From: Pedobacter petrophilus
GTDB taxonomy: Bacteria > Bacteroidota > Bacteroidia > Sphingobacteriales > Sphingobacteriaceae
Direction: 5' to 3'
DNA length: 64,000 nt
NCBI RefSeq assembly: GCF_009674725.1
Contig: NZ_WKKH01000026.1
Span: 1 to 64,000, forward strand
Positions 45,540 to 54,180 of this stretch are shown here, piece after piece. The position numbers and the translations under genes are program-made. Positions within the stretch are counted from its first letter, which is position 1. The number at the start of each line of letters is the position of its first letter. Below the pieces are notes generated by a model. The model was not told where the DNA came from, searched no databases, and saw nothing but the letters and a program-made list of their open reading frames with translations.

Positions 45540-46886
45540 TTGAAAAAATTCTTTCAGCAATATTATACCAATCTCTTTTTAACTGACCGCTTATTTGCGG
45601 CCCTGGGATTTTGTATTTTACTTTTTCTGCTGAAGTTTTTTTTCAGCTGGCTGGGCGAAATCCCGGAAATTGCTTTAGGTGTAGTGTTGATGCTGTGGTT
45701 TATTGATCTGTTTATTTTATACCGCAATGTTCAGGGAATTGAGGCAAAGAGATTAACATCCAAACGTTTAAGTAACGGCGATGAAAATCCGATTGAAATT
45801 GAAGTAAAGAGCAAGTATGGCTTTACTGTAAATGTCAGGGTAATTGATGAAATCCCTTTTCAGTTTCAGCTACGGGATAAAGATTTCCGATTGAATTTAC
45901 CACCCGGCGCCATCAAATCCATTCATTACAATTTACGGCCAACCAAACGAGGCGAATATGATTTTGGTTTTATCAGGGTTTTTATTGCTTCGCCAATAGG
46001 TTTAGTAACCCGCCGGTATAATTTCGATGGCGCGAAAGTTTTACCCGTTTACCCATCATTTATAAATCTCGGTAAATATGAGTTAATGGCGGTATCCCGG
46101 TACCTCACAGAGTTTGGCATAAAAAAAATCAGGAAAATTGGCCAAAGTACGGAGTTCGATCAGATTAAAAACTATGTAGGTGGTGATGACATTCGCACCA
46201 TAAACTGGAAAGCCACCGCCAGGAAAAGTGCTTTAATGGTAAACACTTATACTGATGAGCGCTCGCAAAACATCTATTGCATTATTGATAAATCGCGGGT
46301 GATGCGCATGCCGTTTGAAGGTTTGAGTTTATTGGATTATGCTATTAATGCAAGTGTTGCCCTCGCAAAAGTAGCGATGCTTAAAGAGGATAAGGCAGGT
46401 TTAATCACCATATCAGAAACCATTGGAGCCATCGTTCCCGCAGATCGAAAAGCCGGACAGCTGGGCACCATTATGAACGTGTTGTACAAAGAGAAAACAA
46501 GATACCTGGAAAGCAATCTCGAACTTTTGTACAGCTCCATAAGGTCAGTAATTAAGCAACGTGGTTTATTGGTATTTTTTACCAATTTTGAAAGCTTATC
46601 GGCACTTCAAAGGCAGCTTCCTTATTTAAAAAGAATTTCTAAGTATCATTTACTTCTGGTGGTATTTTTCGAAAATACCGAACTCAAAGCGCTCAGTACC
46701 GAACCAGCTAAAGATATTGAAGGCATTTACCACAAAACCATCGCCGAAAAATTTATTTACGAGAAAAAGCTGATGGTGAAAGAGCTTAACAAACATGGCA
46801 TCCTTTCGGTACTTACACCCCCTCAAAAATTAACGGTTAACGTGATTAACCAGTATTTAGCATTGAAAGCGCAACAGCGGATTTAA
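45540..46886 (+). CDS. DUF58 (vWA-like) protein, MoxR partner
   Basis: A 448-aa DUF58 protein with two N-terminal membrane helices, a beta-sandwich region, and the DUF58 signature GDDIRTINWKATARKSALMV followed by DERSQNIYCIID, which opens the vWA-like fold. The start is TTG at 45540; no ATG is close enough. It is the last gene of the operon and is followed by the heptamer inverted array, with no simple terminator. Confidence 0.92.
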   Translation: MKKFFQQYYTNLFLTDRLFAALGFCILLFLLKFFFSWLGEIPEIALGVVLMLWFIDLFILYRNVQGIEAKRLTSKRLSNGDENPIEIEVKSKYGFTVNVRVIDEIPFQFQLRDKDFRLNLPPGAIKSIHYNLRPTKRGEYDFGFIRVFIASPIGLVTRRYNFDGAKVLPVYPSFINLGKYELMAVSRYLTEFGIKKIRKIGQSTEFDQIKNYVGGDDIRTINWKATARKSALMVNTYTDERSQNIYCIIDKSRVMRMPFEGLSLLDYAINASVALAKVAMLKEDKAGLITISETIGAIVPADRKAGQLGTIMNVLYKEKTRYLESNLELLYSSIRSVIKQRGLLVFFTNFESLSALQRQLPYLKRISKYHLLLVVFFENTELKALSTEPAKDIEGIYHKTIAEKFIYEKKLMVKELNKHGILSVLTPPQKLTVNVINQYLALKAQQRI

Positions 46887-46893
46887 TCAGTTT

Positions 46894-47000
46894 AGTCCGC
46901 AGTCATTAGTCCAAAGTCTGTAGTCGATAGTCTATTCGAGCCAAAGACTCCCAACTCATTCCACCCCGGACTCATGACTAAAGACTCCCGACTAACGACT
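46894..47000. repeat. Inverted pair of heptamer arrays (AGTC / GACT)
   Basis: AGTC recurs exactly every 7 bp at 46894, 46901, 46908, 46915, 46922 and 46929. Its complement GACT then recurs every 7 bp at 46969, 46976, 46983, 46990 and 46997, with an earlier copy at 46946. The two arrays are inverted, so the RNA could fold as one long interrupted hairpin. It fills the gap between the convergent DUF58 and NdpA-like genes and may replace a terminator. Confidence 0.75.
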
Positions 47001-47007
47001 TCTTAAC

Positions 47008-48066
47008 CTACTCCTCTTCTCTAAAATACACCTTATAAAAGTTCATTGATTTATCATCATCGTAACCTTTTTCGATCATATCTTTATTTCCGTGGATGTA
47101 GATGTGAAAGTTCTTATCAAGCTTAAGCACGCTCTTATAAGCCCGTGCCTGTTTTTTCACTGCTGATTCGGCAATTTCGAAGTTATCGGCAATGGGCGAT
47201 TCAAATTCTTCTTCGTAATTCTTTTTATAGTTTTTGAATGATTCTATTCCTTCAGTATTCCCAATCACTTCGTTTCCAAACTCTTCCATATCAAAGGTTT
47301 CTTTCTCTTTGAAATATTTCATCGAACGGTTTAGCAAATCGATTTTATCTGCTTTACTGATTTCGTAATTATCATCCAGCTTCTGCGTTACAAAGTTTTT
47401 GTAAACGCCCAAAACGTTATTGGTTTGGTTATAACTATCGTTTCTAACTTTCAGCTTTAAAAATTCATCTTTCCAATAAACGGCAGATTCATTGCTACTT
47501 TTCGACTGATCCAGTACCACCACTTTATAACCTTGTTCTTTTTCGGTATTAAAAATTAAACAGCCTTTATCCAGTTTATTAATGCTGATTGCATCCTGTT
47601 CATAGCTCATATTAAAGCCATCATCTTTAGGAAAAACTTTCAGGTAAGTATCTTTCGTTTCCGATTTAAAAATACCCAGTACATCCAGTTGCTCACCTTC
47701 AATCTGCACCTTTTCAAAATAGGCTACATAAAGTTCGCCTGATTTAATTTTTGGGTGATTGGCTACATCATATAAATATTTAGCGAGCTGTTGCGAGTCT
47801 TCATGAAAAAGTTCGGTATTTTCGAAAATTTCATGTGCAAAATGATAAACTTCATTTAAGTTTAAGTTATCGTTAGGATGAAAGAAATGGTAAACTTCAT
47901 TCACTTTTTCGAAAGGCTTAAGGAAATATTGCATCAGCAAATTACTCAAAACCTCATCATCTAGCCGGAGCGGCGCATCAGATAATTTATAATATTCTTC
48001 AACCAGTTTATTACCGGTATGGTGGATGGAAAGTTGTTTTAGTGTAGCCTCGAAAAATGAAATCAT
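47008..48066 (-). CDS. Nucleoid-associated protein (NdpA/37-kDa family)
   Basis: A 352-aa member of the NdpA/YejK family (nucleoid-associated 37-kDa proteins). The features are the N-terminal IHHTGNKL, FAHEIFENTELFHEDSQQLAKYLYD, the GELYVAYFEKVQIEGEQLDVLGIFKS core and a charged C-terminal helical part. E. coli YejK associates with the nucleoid and topoisomerase IV. The gene stands alone; a DNA-binding or topoisomerase-related role is inferred from the family. Confidence 0.88.
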   Translation of the reverse strand: MISFFEATLKQLSIHHTGNKLVEEYYKLSDAPLRLDDEVLSNLLMQYFLKPFEKVNEVYHFFHPNDNLNLNEVYHFAHEIFENTELFHEDSQQLAKYLYDVANHPKIKSGELYVAYFEKVQIEGEQLDVLGIFKSETKDTYLKVFPKDDGFNMSYEQDAISINKLDKGCLIFNTEKEQGYKVVVLDQSKSSNESAVYWKDEFLKLKVRNDSYNQTNNVLGVYKNFVTQKLDDNYEISKADKIDLLNRSMKYFKEKETFDMEEFGNEVIGNTEGIESFKNYKKNYEEEFESPIADNFEIAESAVKKQARAYKSVLKLDKNFHIYIHGNKDMIEKGYDDDKSMNFYKVYFREEE

Positions 48067-48148
48067 GGCTGCAAAAATAACAAAATGATTGGTTAACCAT
48101 CCCAGCCATTAAAATCAATTAGCTTCGAAATCACTCCTTTCTCTTCCC

Positions 48149-48628
48149 CTATTTGCGGTAAGCCTCCGCCCTGTGCAAAAAGCTTTTTTCTTTTAAGGTT
48201 GCTTCTACTTCATTTATGGCTTTCATCAGGTTATTTTCCGTATTGGTAATCTCTGCTGTAGCCTTGATAATCACTTCCCAAACAGGCTCCATATTGGCAA
48301 GAAGTTCCTTTCCTTTTTCTGTAAGTTCAATCAATCGTTTGCGCGTATCTATTTTATCTTTTGTAGATCGAATCAATTTTTCCTTCTCTAATTCTTTCAA
48401 TAAGCTAATCGTGGAAGGATGTGCGTAGCCAATTTCATCGGAAAGGGAAACGACACTCATGGTCGATTTTTTATACAGCGTATAAAGCACAGGGAACCAT
48501 TTCGGTTGAAAATCGATGCCAAATGCTTTATAAATCAATAAACCATCTTTACGGATTTGATCACTTAGTCGCTGCAAACGCGTAGAAATGGCCAGCAAAC
48601 CAGAAGCATCAATTACATTTTGTTCCAT
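48149..48628 (-). CDS. MarR family transcriptional regulator
   Basis: A 159-aa MarR protein with a winged helix: VVSLSDEIGYAHPSTISLLKELEKEKLIRSTK (the recognition helix around residues 60-80), then the KDKIDTRKRLIELTEKGKELL wing. It begins inside the GNAT stop (TAATG overlap), so both are made from one message. An inverted repeat lies on the promoter of this operon, which suggests it represses itself and the acetyltransferase. Ligand unknown. Confidence 0.92.
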   Translation of the reverse strand: MEQNVIDASGLLAISTRLQRLSDQIRKDGLLIYKAFGIDFQPKWFPVLYTLYKKSTMSVVSLSDEIGYAHPSTISLLKELEKEKLIRSTKDKIDTRKRLIELTEKGKELLANMEPVWEVIIKATAEITNTENNLMKAINEVEATLKEKSFLHRAEAYRK

Positions 48629-49131
48629 TACAAAGATTTTAAATCCAGGTTATAAAAAACATTATCTACAGCCATCCGTGGAAAATAAACAGGTAAATCT
48701 TCTGCTGCAATTTGCTTAAAACCATTACGCTCATAAAAACGGCATGCAGCCTGTAATATGTCCTTGGTACCCAAATATACTTTATTTAAATGTTCAGCCC
48801 GGCAATAAGCTAAAAGGGTTTCTAACAACACTTGTGCTATGCCCAATTCCTTACCGCGGAATTCTTTTTTCACAAACATCTTTCTAATTGTTGCCGATTC
48901 ATGCTCAGCAGCGGCAATAAGGCCTATTGTACCGATAAGTTCGCCATCGCGCTTAGCTCCCCAAAATGCTCCGCCAGAACCATCATAATATTTTTCAATG
49001 TCCAGTAAATCAGGTTGGGCAGCTAAATCTATAGCTACATTAAACTCTATTTGCTGGATGGGTAAAATAACCTCAATAATCTCTTTGCAGGATTGATTGC
49101 TTAACCGTTCAATTTTAAATTCGCTTTGCAT
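48628..49131 (-). CDS. GNAT family N-acetyltransferase
   Basis: A 167-aa acetyltransferase with IGTIGLIAAAEHESATIRKMFVKKEFRGKELGIAQVLL, in which the acetyl-CoA loop is R-G-K-E-L-G-I. The late RFYERNGFKQI is typical. The ATG at 49131 is chosen; the longer frame runs through the promoter. GNAT genes fused or linked to MarR genes are common in bacteria. Substrate unknown. Confidence 0.88.
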   Translation of the reverse strand: MQSEFKIERLSNQSCKEIIEVILPIQQIEFNVAIDLAAQPDLLDIEKYYDGSGGAFWGAKRDGELIGTIGLIAAAEHESATIRKMFVKKEFRGKELGIAQVLLETLLAYCRAEHLNKVYLGTKDILQAACRFYERNGFKQIAAEDLPVYFPRMAVDNVFYNLDLKSL

Positions 49132-49149
49132 AGTAAAAATATTATTCCA

Positions 49150-49173
49150 CAAATATACGTAGTCAACTACATA
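49150..49173 (-). promoter_or_regulatory. Promoter and candidate MarR operator of the GNAT-marR operon
   Basis: A perfect -7 box TATATTTG (49150-49157, minus strand) is overlapped by an 18-bp inverted repeat at 49156-49173, with arms TATGTAGT and ACTACGTA (one mismatch) around TG. The repeat fills the space between the -33 and -7 positions. Binding there would block RNA polymerase, as expected of an autoregulating MarR. Confidence 0.6.
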
Positions 49174-49240
49174 AATTAAAGACTTATTTTTTCTTTGCAG
49201 TTGAAGGATAAAAGGCAAACAATCCGTTTGTTGATAGAAA

Positions 49241-49814
49241 CTAGTTGGTTATCTTCAATTTTTGGATAAAATCTGCCATTTTCTGATCAGCATAATTCGC
49301 CACCCCTTCGTGTTTGAAGGATAACCGGCCTCGTTTATCAAAAATAACTGTGGTGGGTAAGGCGCCCGCGAATATTTGTTCCGGAATGTTGCTTTCTACC
49401 TTATAAACCGGCATTTCATATTTACGGCCGGTCATGAATTTGCTGGATTTTAAAAGTTCACCATCTGCATCTGCAAAGATGAATACTACGCCATCATCAT
49501 CTTTAAATTGTGAATACAATTTGTTTTAGTGATGGCATTTCTGCCCTACACGGTGGACACCAGGTAGCCCAAAAGTTAAGAAAAACAACTTTCCCTTTTA
49601 AATCACCCAGATCTACAACATTACCTTTTACATCTTTAAATTTAAGCCCACTGAGGTCTGACTCACCTGAAGCTACCTCCTCTACATTGGGCTTAAAGAA
49701 TCCAATAGTCATTAATCCCCGGATTAAAGTTGCTTTTGCATCCGGAATCAGGATCATTACCAATAGTAAGGTTAAAATTCCAATGTTAATACTATTTCTT
49801 TTGAGCCATTTCAT
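49241..49814 (-). pseudogene. TlpA-like thioredoxin gene with a frameshift
   Basis: Two overlapping frames make one thioredoxin-like protein of about 190 aa. The first (49814 to 49503) has a membrane anchor, LKGKVVFLNFWATWCPPCRAEMPSLK with the CPPC active site, and then stops. The second (to 49241) continues with YSQFKDDDGVVFIFAD and ALPTTVIFDKRGRLSFKHEGV. Removing one A from the A4 run (49524-49527) joins them as MPSLNKLYSQF. So either the gene is broken by a 1-bp insertion or the sequence has an error. Confidence 0.85.
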
Positions 49815-49906
49815 GTAGCAAACCTTAGATTAATAAATTTTTGAAGTTGCAAATACGATATAAGCAATGTTACTTTCCAAAGATGAAGTTTATAACTAAT
49901 AATTAC

Positions 49907-49914
49907 TACTTTTG
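49907..49914 (+). promoter_or_regulatory. -7 box before the Cys/His-rich small protein gene
   Basis: TACTTTTG, a perfect TAnnTTTG. It ends 5 nt before the TTG start at 49920, so either the message is leaderless or translation begins at the ATG at 49965. The -33 region has only TTTA. Confidence 0.5.
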
Positions 49915-49919
49915 ACCCA

Positions 49920-50252
49920 TTGAAAAAGCATCAGCAAAATATCAGGAAATATTTTTCAGCATTTATGCTGTTAACGTTTGCTATTGCTTTAACGCCCTGG
50001 AGTGTTTTACATCACCACCGGGAAATTCCAATTCCAAAGAAAGAAATTAATTGTCATCATGTTACTCATGTAGAAGCCCATGGTGATAACTGTTTAATTT
50101 GTAATGCCAGTTTTGAAAAAGACTACGTGCAAATTCATAACATATACCGGATTTTTCTTTCTGTAACCATTTTTAGCCAGAAAGCACCTGTTTTAAAAAG
50201 TTCCTACACCAGGTTACTCAGTACCAGTCTCCGTGGCCCTCCTTTAGCCTAA
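49920..50252 (+). CDS. Cys/His-rich small membrane-anchored protein
   Basis: A protein of up to 110 aa (from TTG; 95 aa if ATG 49965 is used). One hydrophobic segment (residues ~13-30) is followed by HHH at 31-33 and a cluster C45-H46-H47, H50, H54, C58, C61 (NCLIC). It ends in LRGPPLA. The cluster looks made for binding a metal ion, and such proteins often precede TonB-dependent metal receptors, as here. No family name is certain. A short hairpin separates it from the receptor gene. Confidence 0.72.
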   Translation: MKKHQQNIRKYFSAFMLLTFAIALTPWSVLHHHREIPIPKKEINCHHVTHVEAHGDNCLICNASFEKDYVQIHNIYRIFLSVTIFSQKAPVLKSSYTRLLSTSLRGPPLA

Positions 50253-50261
50253 GTCTTTTTA

Positions 50262-50282
50262 GAGGTTATCACCTCGTTTTTT
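50262..50282 (+). terminator. Short terminator or attenuator hairpin
   Basis: GAGGT, loop TATC, ACCTC, then G and six T. The stem is only 5 bp, so read-through into the receptor gene is likely; it may set the ratio of the two products. Confidence 0.6.
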
Positions 50283-50415
50283 CTATTCATACCTGTGATG
50301 CTTGTAAAAGTTCCACCAGGTTATTTCTTTTCACTACAATTTACTATCGTGATGAGGTTGCTCTGATTGAAAAAAATCGCAGGATTCATCATGTTTAAAC
50401 ATTAAAATACAACAA

Positions 50416-52734
50416 ATGAAAAAATTACAGCTAATCCGCTTAATGATTATCTATACATTAATAAGCAGCACTGCTTTTGCAACTGCTTTAAAAGACATCA
50501 CAGGAAAAGTAATTGATGCCAGCAACAATCAGGCATTAGCGGGCGCAACAATTTATATTCCCGATTTAAAGGTTACAGCAGTAACGAATAATGATGGAGA
50601 ATTTACCATAAATAACCTGCCATCGAAAGGCAGTTATTTAATGGAAGTGCATTATATCGGCTATAAAACAGCTACTCAAATTGTAAATTTCGCAACGCCA
50701 CCTAACATCACTTTCGCCTTGCAGCCTACTGCTATAGAAACAAGAGAAGTGGTGATTACGGGAAGTATGATCAGTAGCACGAGCAAACGAAACAGTGCAT
50801 CATCCACAGTGATTGGAAAGGACCAGTTGCTGGCACCATCTACTAATCTGATTGATGCATTGACCAGAATTCCGGGTGTATCACAAATCACCACCGGACC
50901 ATCAATTTCAAAACCAGTAATCAGGGGTTTAGGCTACAACCGTATTGTAACTTTAGATGATGGAATTAAACAACAAGGACAACAATGGGGAGATGAGCAT
51001 GGAATTGAGATTGATCAGTTTAAATCAGACCGCGTTGAAGTGTTGAGGGGTGCGGCTTCTTTAATTTATGGATCGGATGCACTAGGCGGCGTAATCAATT
51101 TATTAGAACCAAGCACGGCGCCAGATGGCCAGGTGAAAGGTGAATTGATTACCAACTACTCTACTAATAATGGCTTAACGGCAAACTCTTTAATGCTTAC
51201 CGGCAATGAAAATGGTTTTGTTTGGAGAGCCCGTGGAACTTATAAAAATGCTTATTCTTTTAAAACCCCTACGGGATATTTTCCAAATTCAGGATTTAAT
51301 GAAACCGATTTAAGTGGTATGGTTGGCTTAAATAAAAGCTGGGGATATTCTCATTTAAACGTTTCCAGTTTCCGCAATAACATTGGTTTTTACGATCCGA
51401 GTTTAGATGCGAATGGAAACTTTGTAAAGGAAGACGGCGATCCGTTTTTAAACTCAGAATTTAAAAGCCGCAGCCTGGAATACCCTCGTCAGGACATCAG
51501 ACATTTTAAAATTGCATTAAATAACAACTTTATTCTGGGCAATGGCAATTTGAAAGCAGATTTCGGTTACCAGCAAAATCAACGTCGCGAGTTGGAAGAC
51601 GGACCAAGCCCTTCATTATTCTTCGACCTGAAAACATATAATGGGGATTTGAAATATTACCTGCATGAAATGGATGGCTGGCAGCCTGTTTTCGGCGTAA
51701 GTGCCGATGCTGGCCGTAGTCAAAATAAAGCAGATGACGAGTTCTTAATCCCCAATTACAACACTTATGGTATCGGTGCTTTTGCTTACGTGAAAAAGAA
51801 CTGGGAAAGCAATACCTTAAGCATTGGTGCCCGTTACGATTACCGTAAAAACAACGGCAAACAATTGTTTGTAGATGATGAAGAACGTTTTGCACCTTTC
51901 CAAAATAAGTTTTCTAACGTAAGTGGTGCTTTAGGTTTTACCCATCAATTTAATGAGGAGTTAAACTTCAAGGCAAATGCAGGTTCGGCTTTCCGGGCAC
52001 CGAATCCGGCAGAACTGGCTTCAAATGGCGTACATGAAGGTACTTTCCGATACGAAATTGGGAATCCGAATTTAAGTCCGGAGCGCAGTTACCAGGTAGA
52101 TGCCGCCTTAGAATATGAAGGTAAAATCATTAGTGCAAGTGCAAGTGTTTACAATAACTATATCCATAATTTCATTTACGCATCAAATAATGGTGAAACG
52201 ACTATTTCAGAAGGTAACCAATATCGTGTTTATCGTTATGGTCAGGTAAATGCTAACTTATATGGTGCAGAAGCAAGCTTAACCATCCACCCGGTTTCGT
52301 TTATTCACTTTGAAAATACCTTCGGATACGTTCATGCACACAATAATAGTTTAGACAGACCTTTGGCATTCATCCCGGCAGGTACCTTAAGAAACGAACT
52401 TCGTTTTGAGCCTAAATTTAAAGGAACCAATGATGCTTATCTTTCCGTTGGCATCAACTCTGCCTTTAAACAAACGCGTGTAGATAACACCTTTGAAACG
52501 CCAACCAGTGGCTATACTTTGTTAAACGCTGGCATTGGCGCAACATTCAATTTAGGTAAACAACCGGTTAAATTATCCGTATCTGGAAATAACCTATTGA
52601 ATCAGAAATATTATGATGCCTTGAGCAGATATAAACCAGGACGTTTAAGTTCTGAAGATCCAAACTTAGGGGTTTACAATACAGGAAGAAATATTACTTT
52701 CGGATTGTATGTACCGTTTATAGTGGCGAAATAG
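50416..52734 (+). CDS. TonB-dependent outer-membrane receptor
   Basis: A 772-aa receptor: signal peptide (to about residue 24), a carboxypeptidase-regulatory-like domain (DITGKVIDASNNQALAGATIYI), a plug with LIDALTRIPGVSQI, RGLGYNRIVTLDDGIKQQG and DRVEVLRGAASLIYGSDALGGVIN, then a 22-strand-type barrel ending with GRNITFGLYVPF. The plug resembles zinc or copper receptors of the ZnuD style (IDQFKSDRVEVLRG). The upstream Cys/His-rich protein supports metal uptake. No His-rich loop was seen, so the ion is a guess. Confidence 0.9.
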   Translation: MKKLQLIRLMIIYTLISSTAFATALKDITGKVIDASNNQALAGATIYIPDLKVTAVTNNDGEFTINNLPSKGSYLMEVHYIGYKTATQIVNFATPPNITFALQPTAIETREVVITGSMISSTSKRNSASSTVIGKDQLLAPSTNLIDALTRIPGVSQITTGPSISKPVIRGLGYNRIVTLDDGIKQQGQQWGDEHGIEIDQFKSDRVEVLRGAASLIYGSDALGGVINLLEPSTAPDGQVKGELITNYSTNNGLTANSLMLTGNENGFVWRARGTYKNAYSFKTPTGYFPNSGFNETDLSGMVGLNKSWGYSHLNVSSFRNNIGFYDPSLDANGNFVKEDGDPFLNSEFKSRSLEYPRQDIRHFKIALNNNFILGNGNLKADFGYQQNQRRELEDGPSPSLFFDLKTYNGDLKYYLHEMDGWQPVFGVSADAGRSQNKADDEFLIPNYNTYGIGAFAYVKKNWESNTLSIGARYDYRKNNGKQLFVDDEERFAPFQNKFSNVSGALGFTHQFNEELNFKANAGSAFRAPNPAELASNGVHEGTFRYEIGNPNLSPERSYQVDAALEYEGKIISASASVYNNYIHNFIYASNNGETTISEGNQYRVYRYGQVNANLYGAEASLTIHPVSFIHFENTFGYVHAHNNSLDRPLAFIPAGTLRNELRFEPKFKGTNDAYLSVGINSAFKQTRVDNTFETPTSGYTLLNAGIGATFNLGKQPVKLSVSGNNLLNQKYYDALSRYKPGRLSSEDPNLGVYNTGRNITFGLYVPFIVAK

Positions 52735-52755
52735 GATAAGCGTTTTTCGTTGATC

Positions 52756-52826
52756 GTTTCTAGATTGGCACGTAGCGAAAGCCATAATAATTGGTAATCG
52801 TTATAGCGAGGTATGACTATAGAAAC
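52756..52826. repeat. Degenerate inverted intergenic sequence
   Basis: GTTTCTA (52756-52762) and TAGAAAC (52820-52826) frame 57 bp that include TAGCGAAAGCC and TTATAGCGAGG. The layout resembles a degraded dispersed repeat. No gene is visible in this 260-bp gap between convergent genes. Confidence 0.3.
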
Positions 52827-52849
52827 CTAGCTTAAAAGATTTCATTTTA

Positions 52850-52904
52850 AGAGTTGTCAACTTTATAGCTGCATTTGCTATTAAGGTTGACAACTCTTTT
52901 TTTG
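52850..52904. terminator. Strong bidirectional terminator
   Basis: Outer arms AGAGTTGTCAAC (52850-52861) and GTTGACAACTCT (52886-52897) pair perfectly. The inner CTTTATAGC and GCTATTAAG extend the stem with a single T/T mismatch. The loop is 7 nt and a T tract follows. A partial copy (AGTTGTCAAAGCTATTA) lies at about 52940. Confidence 0.9.
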
Positions 52905-52994
52905 ATATGACCATTGTTTATAGCTAGTAGTTGCCCATAAAAGTTGTCAAAGCTATTATATGGCACTATTTATTAAACCGCCACACTCAAGAAC

Positions 52995-54074
52995 CTATTT
53001 CTTAAAAGTTTCTCTTTTCGCCCTTACATATTGATTCGGCCATTCTATATCATCGCCTAATACTTGTGCAGCATGTGTAGGGAAATAAGCATCTCTAAGA
53101 GATTCTCTGGCGATGAAGATTAAATCCGCTTTGCCTTCCTGCAGAATTTCTTCTGCTTGTTTTGCATCTACGATTACGCCAACAGCGCCAGTGTAAATCC
53201 CAATTTCATTTCTGATTTTGTCTGCAAACGGCACCTGATAATTTGGTCCGGCAGGAATAAACGCATCTGGTACATTTCCACCAGAAGATGCATCTATTAA
53301 ATCTACTCCCCTATCTTTTAATACTGCAGCCAATTGGATAGAATCATTTTCATTCCAACCATTTTCTGTCCAGTCTGTTGCAGAAATCCGCACAAATAAC
53401 GGCAACGTTTCCGGCCACACAGATTGTACTGCTTCCACCACATCGATTACCAAACGAATGCGGTTTTCAAAACTCCCACCATATACATCTGTACGTTTAT
53501 TGCTTAACGGACTAAAGAATTCATGCAACAGGTAGCCGTGTGCCGCATGAATTTCTACCACTTTATAGCCTGCATCCAAGGCCCGTTTTGCTGCTGATCT
53601 GAAAGCAAAAACGATTTCCTGAATTTCAGGAATGCTTAGTTCCTGTGGTTCTACCTGACCTTGTTTAAAAGGAATTGACGAAGGGCCTACCGGTTTCCAG
53701 CTGTTTTCGCCCGAAGCAATTTGTTCGCCACCATTCCATGGTAATTCGCAACTTGCTTTCCTACCTGCATGTGCTAACTGGATGCCAGCAATAGCACCAT
53801 TTTCATGGATAAAGGAAACGATTTGCTTTAGTTTTTCTACATGTTCATCTTTCCAGATTCCTAAATCTCCATAAGTAATCCGGCCTTCCGGCGTTACTGC
53901 CGATGCCTCCTGAATGATCAAACCTGCTCCACCTACCGCTCTGCTCCCCAGGTGAACCAAATGCCAGTCGTTCGCGAATCCGTCTACGGCTGAGTATTGG
54001 CACATTGGTGAGATTACAATTCTATTTTTTAAAGTAACATCCTTTAAGGTTAAAGGAGAGAATAATTTTGACAT
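52995..54074 (-). CDS. NADH:flavin oxidoreductase, YqjM/NamA type (OYE family)
   Basis: A 359-aa old-yellow-enzyme FMN oxidoreductase that reduces activated C=C bonds of enals, enones or quinones. It belongs to the thermophilic-like/YqjM class, shown by SPMCQYS near residue 22 with the redox-sensing cysteine and by HAAHGYLLHEFFSP, whose two histidines bind substrate. The C-terminal phosphate-binding loop is GKADLIFIARESL. It lies on the same strand as the aldo/keto reductase gene, 106 bp downstream of it. Confidence 0.93.
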   Translation of the reverse strand: MSKLFSPLTLKDVTLKNRIVISPMCQYSAVDGFANDWHLVHLGSRAVGGAGLIIQEASAVTPEGRITYGDLGIWKDEHVEKLKQIVSFIHENGAIAGIQLAHAGRKASCELPWNGGEQIASGENSWKPVGPSSIPFKQGQVEPQELSIPEIQEIVFAFRSAAKRALDAGYKVVEIHAAHGYLLHEFFSPLSNKRTDVYGGSFENRIRLVIDVVEAVQSVWPETLPLFVRISATDWTENGWNENDSIQLAAVLKDRGVDLIDASSGGNVPDAFIPAGPNYQVPFADKIRNEIGIYTGAVGVIVDAKQAEEILQEGKADLIFIARESLRDAYFPTHAAQVLGDDIEWPNQYVRAKRETFKK

Positions 54075-54180
54075 GTTTTTATTTTATTGATATATGTATA
54101 TTATCGATTCTCATCTGGGATTTTCAAAAACAATTGCTACTTTAACATGCCTTTGATAACCGCTGACTAACTAATCTTGA

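Noticed and set aside
40791..46886. SpoIIM/MoxR/DUF58 operon as a new defence or secretion system
   Set aside because: This combination is a known, widespread genomic arrangement; nothing in the sequence points to defence or secretion.
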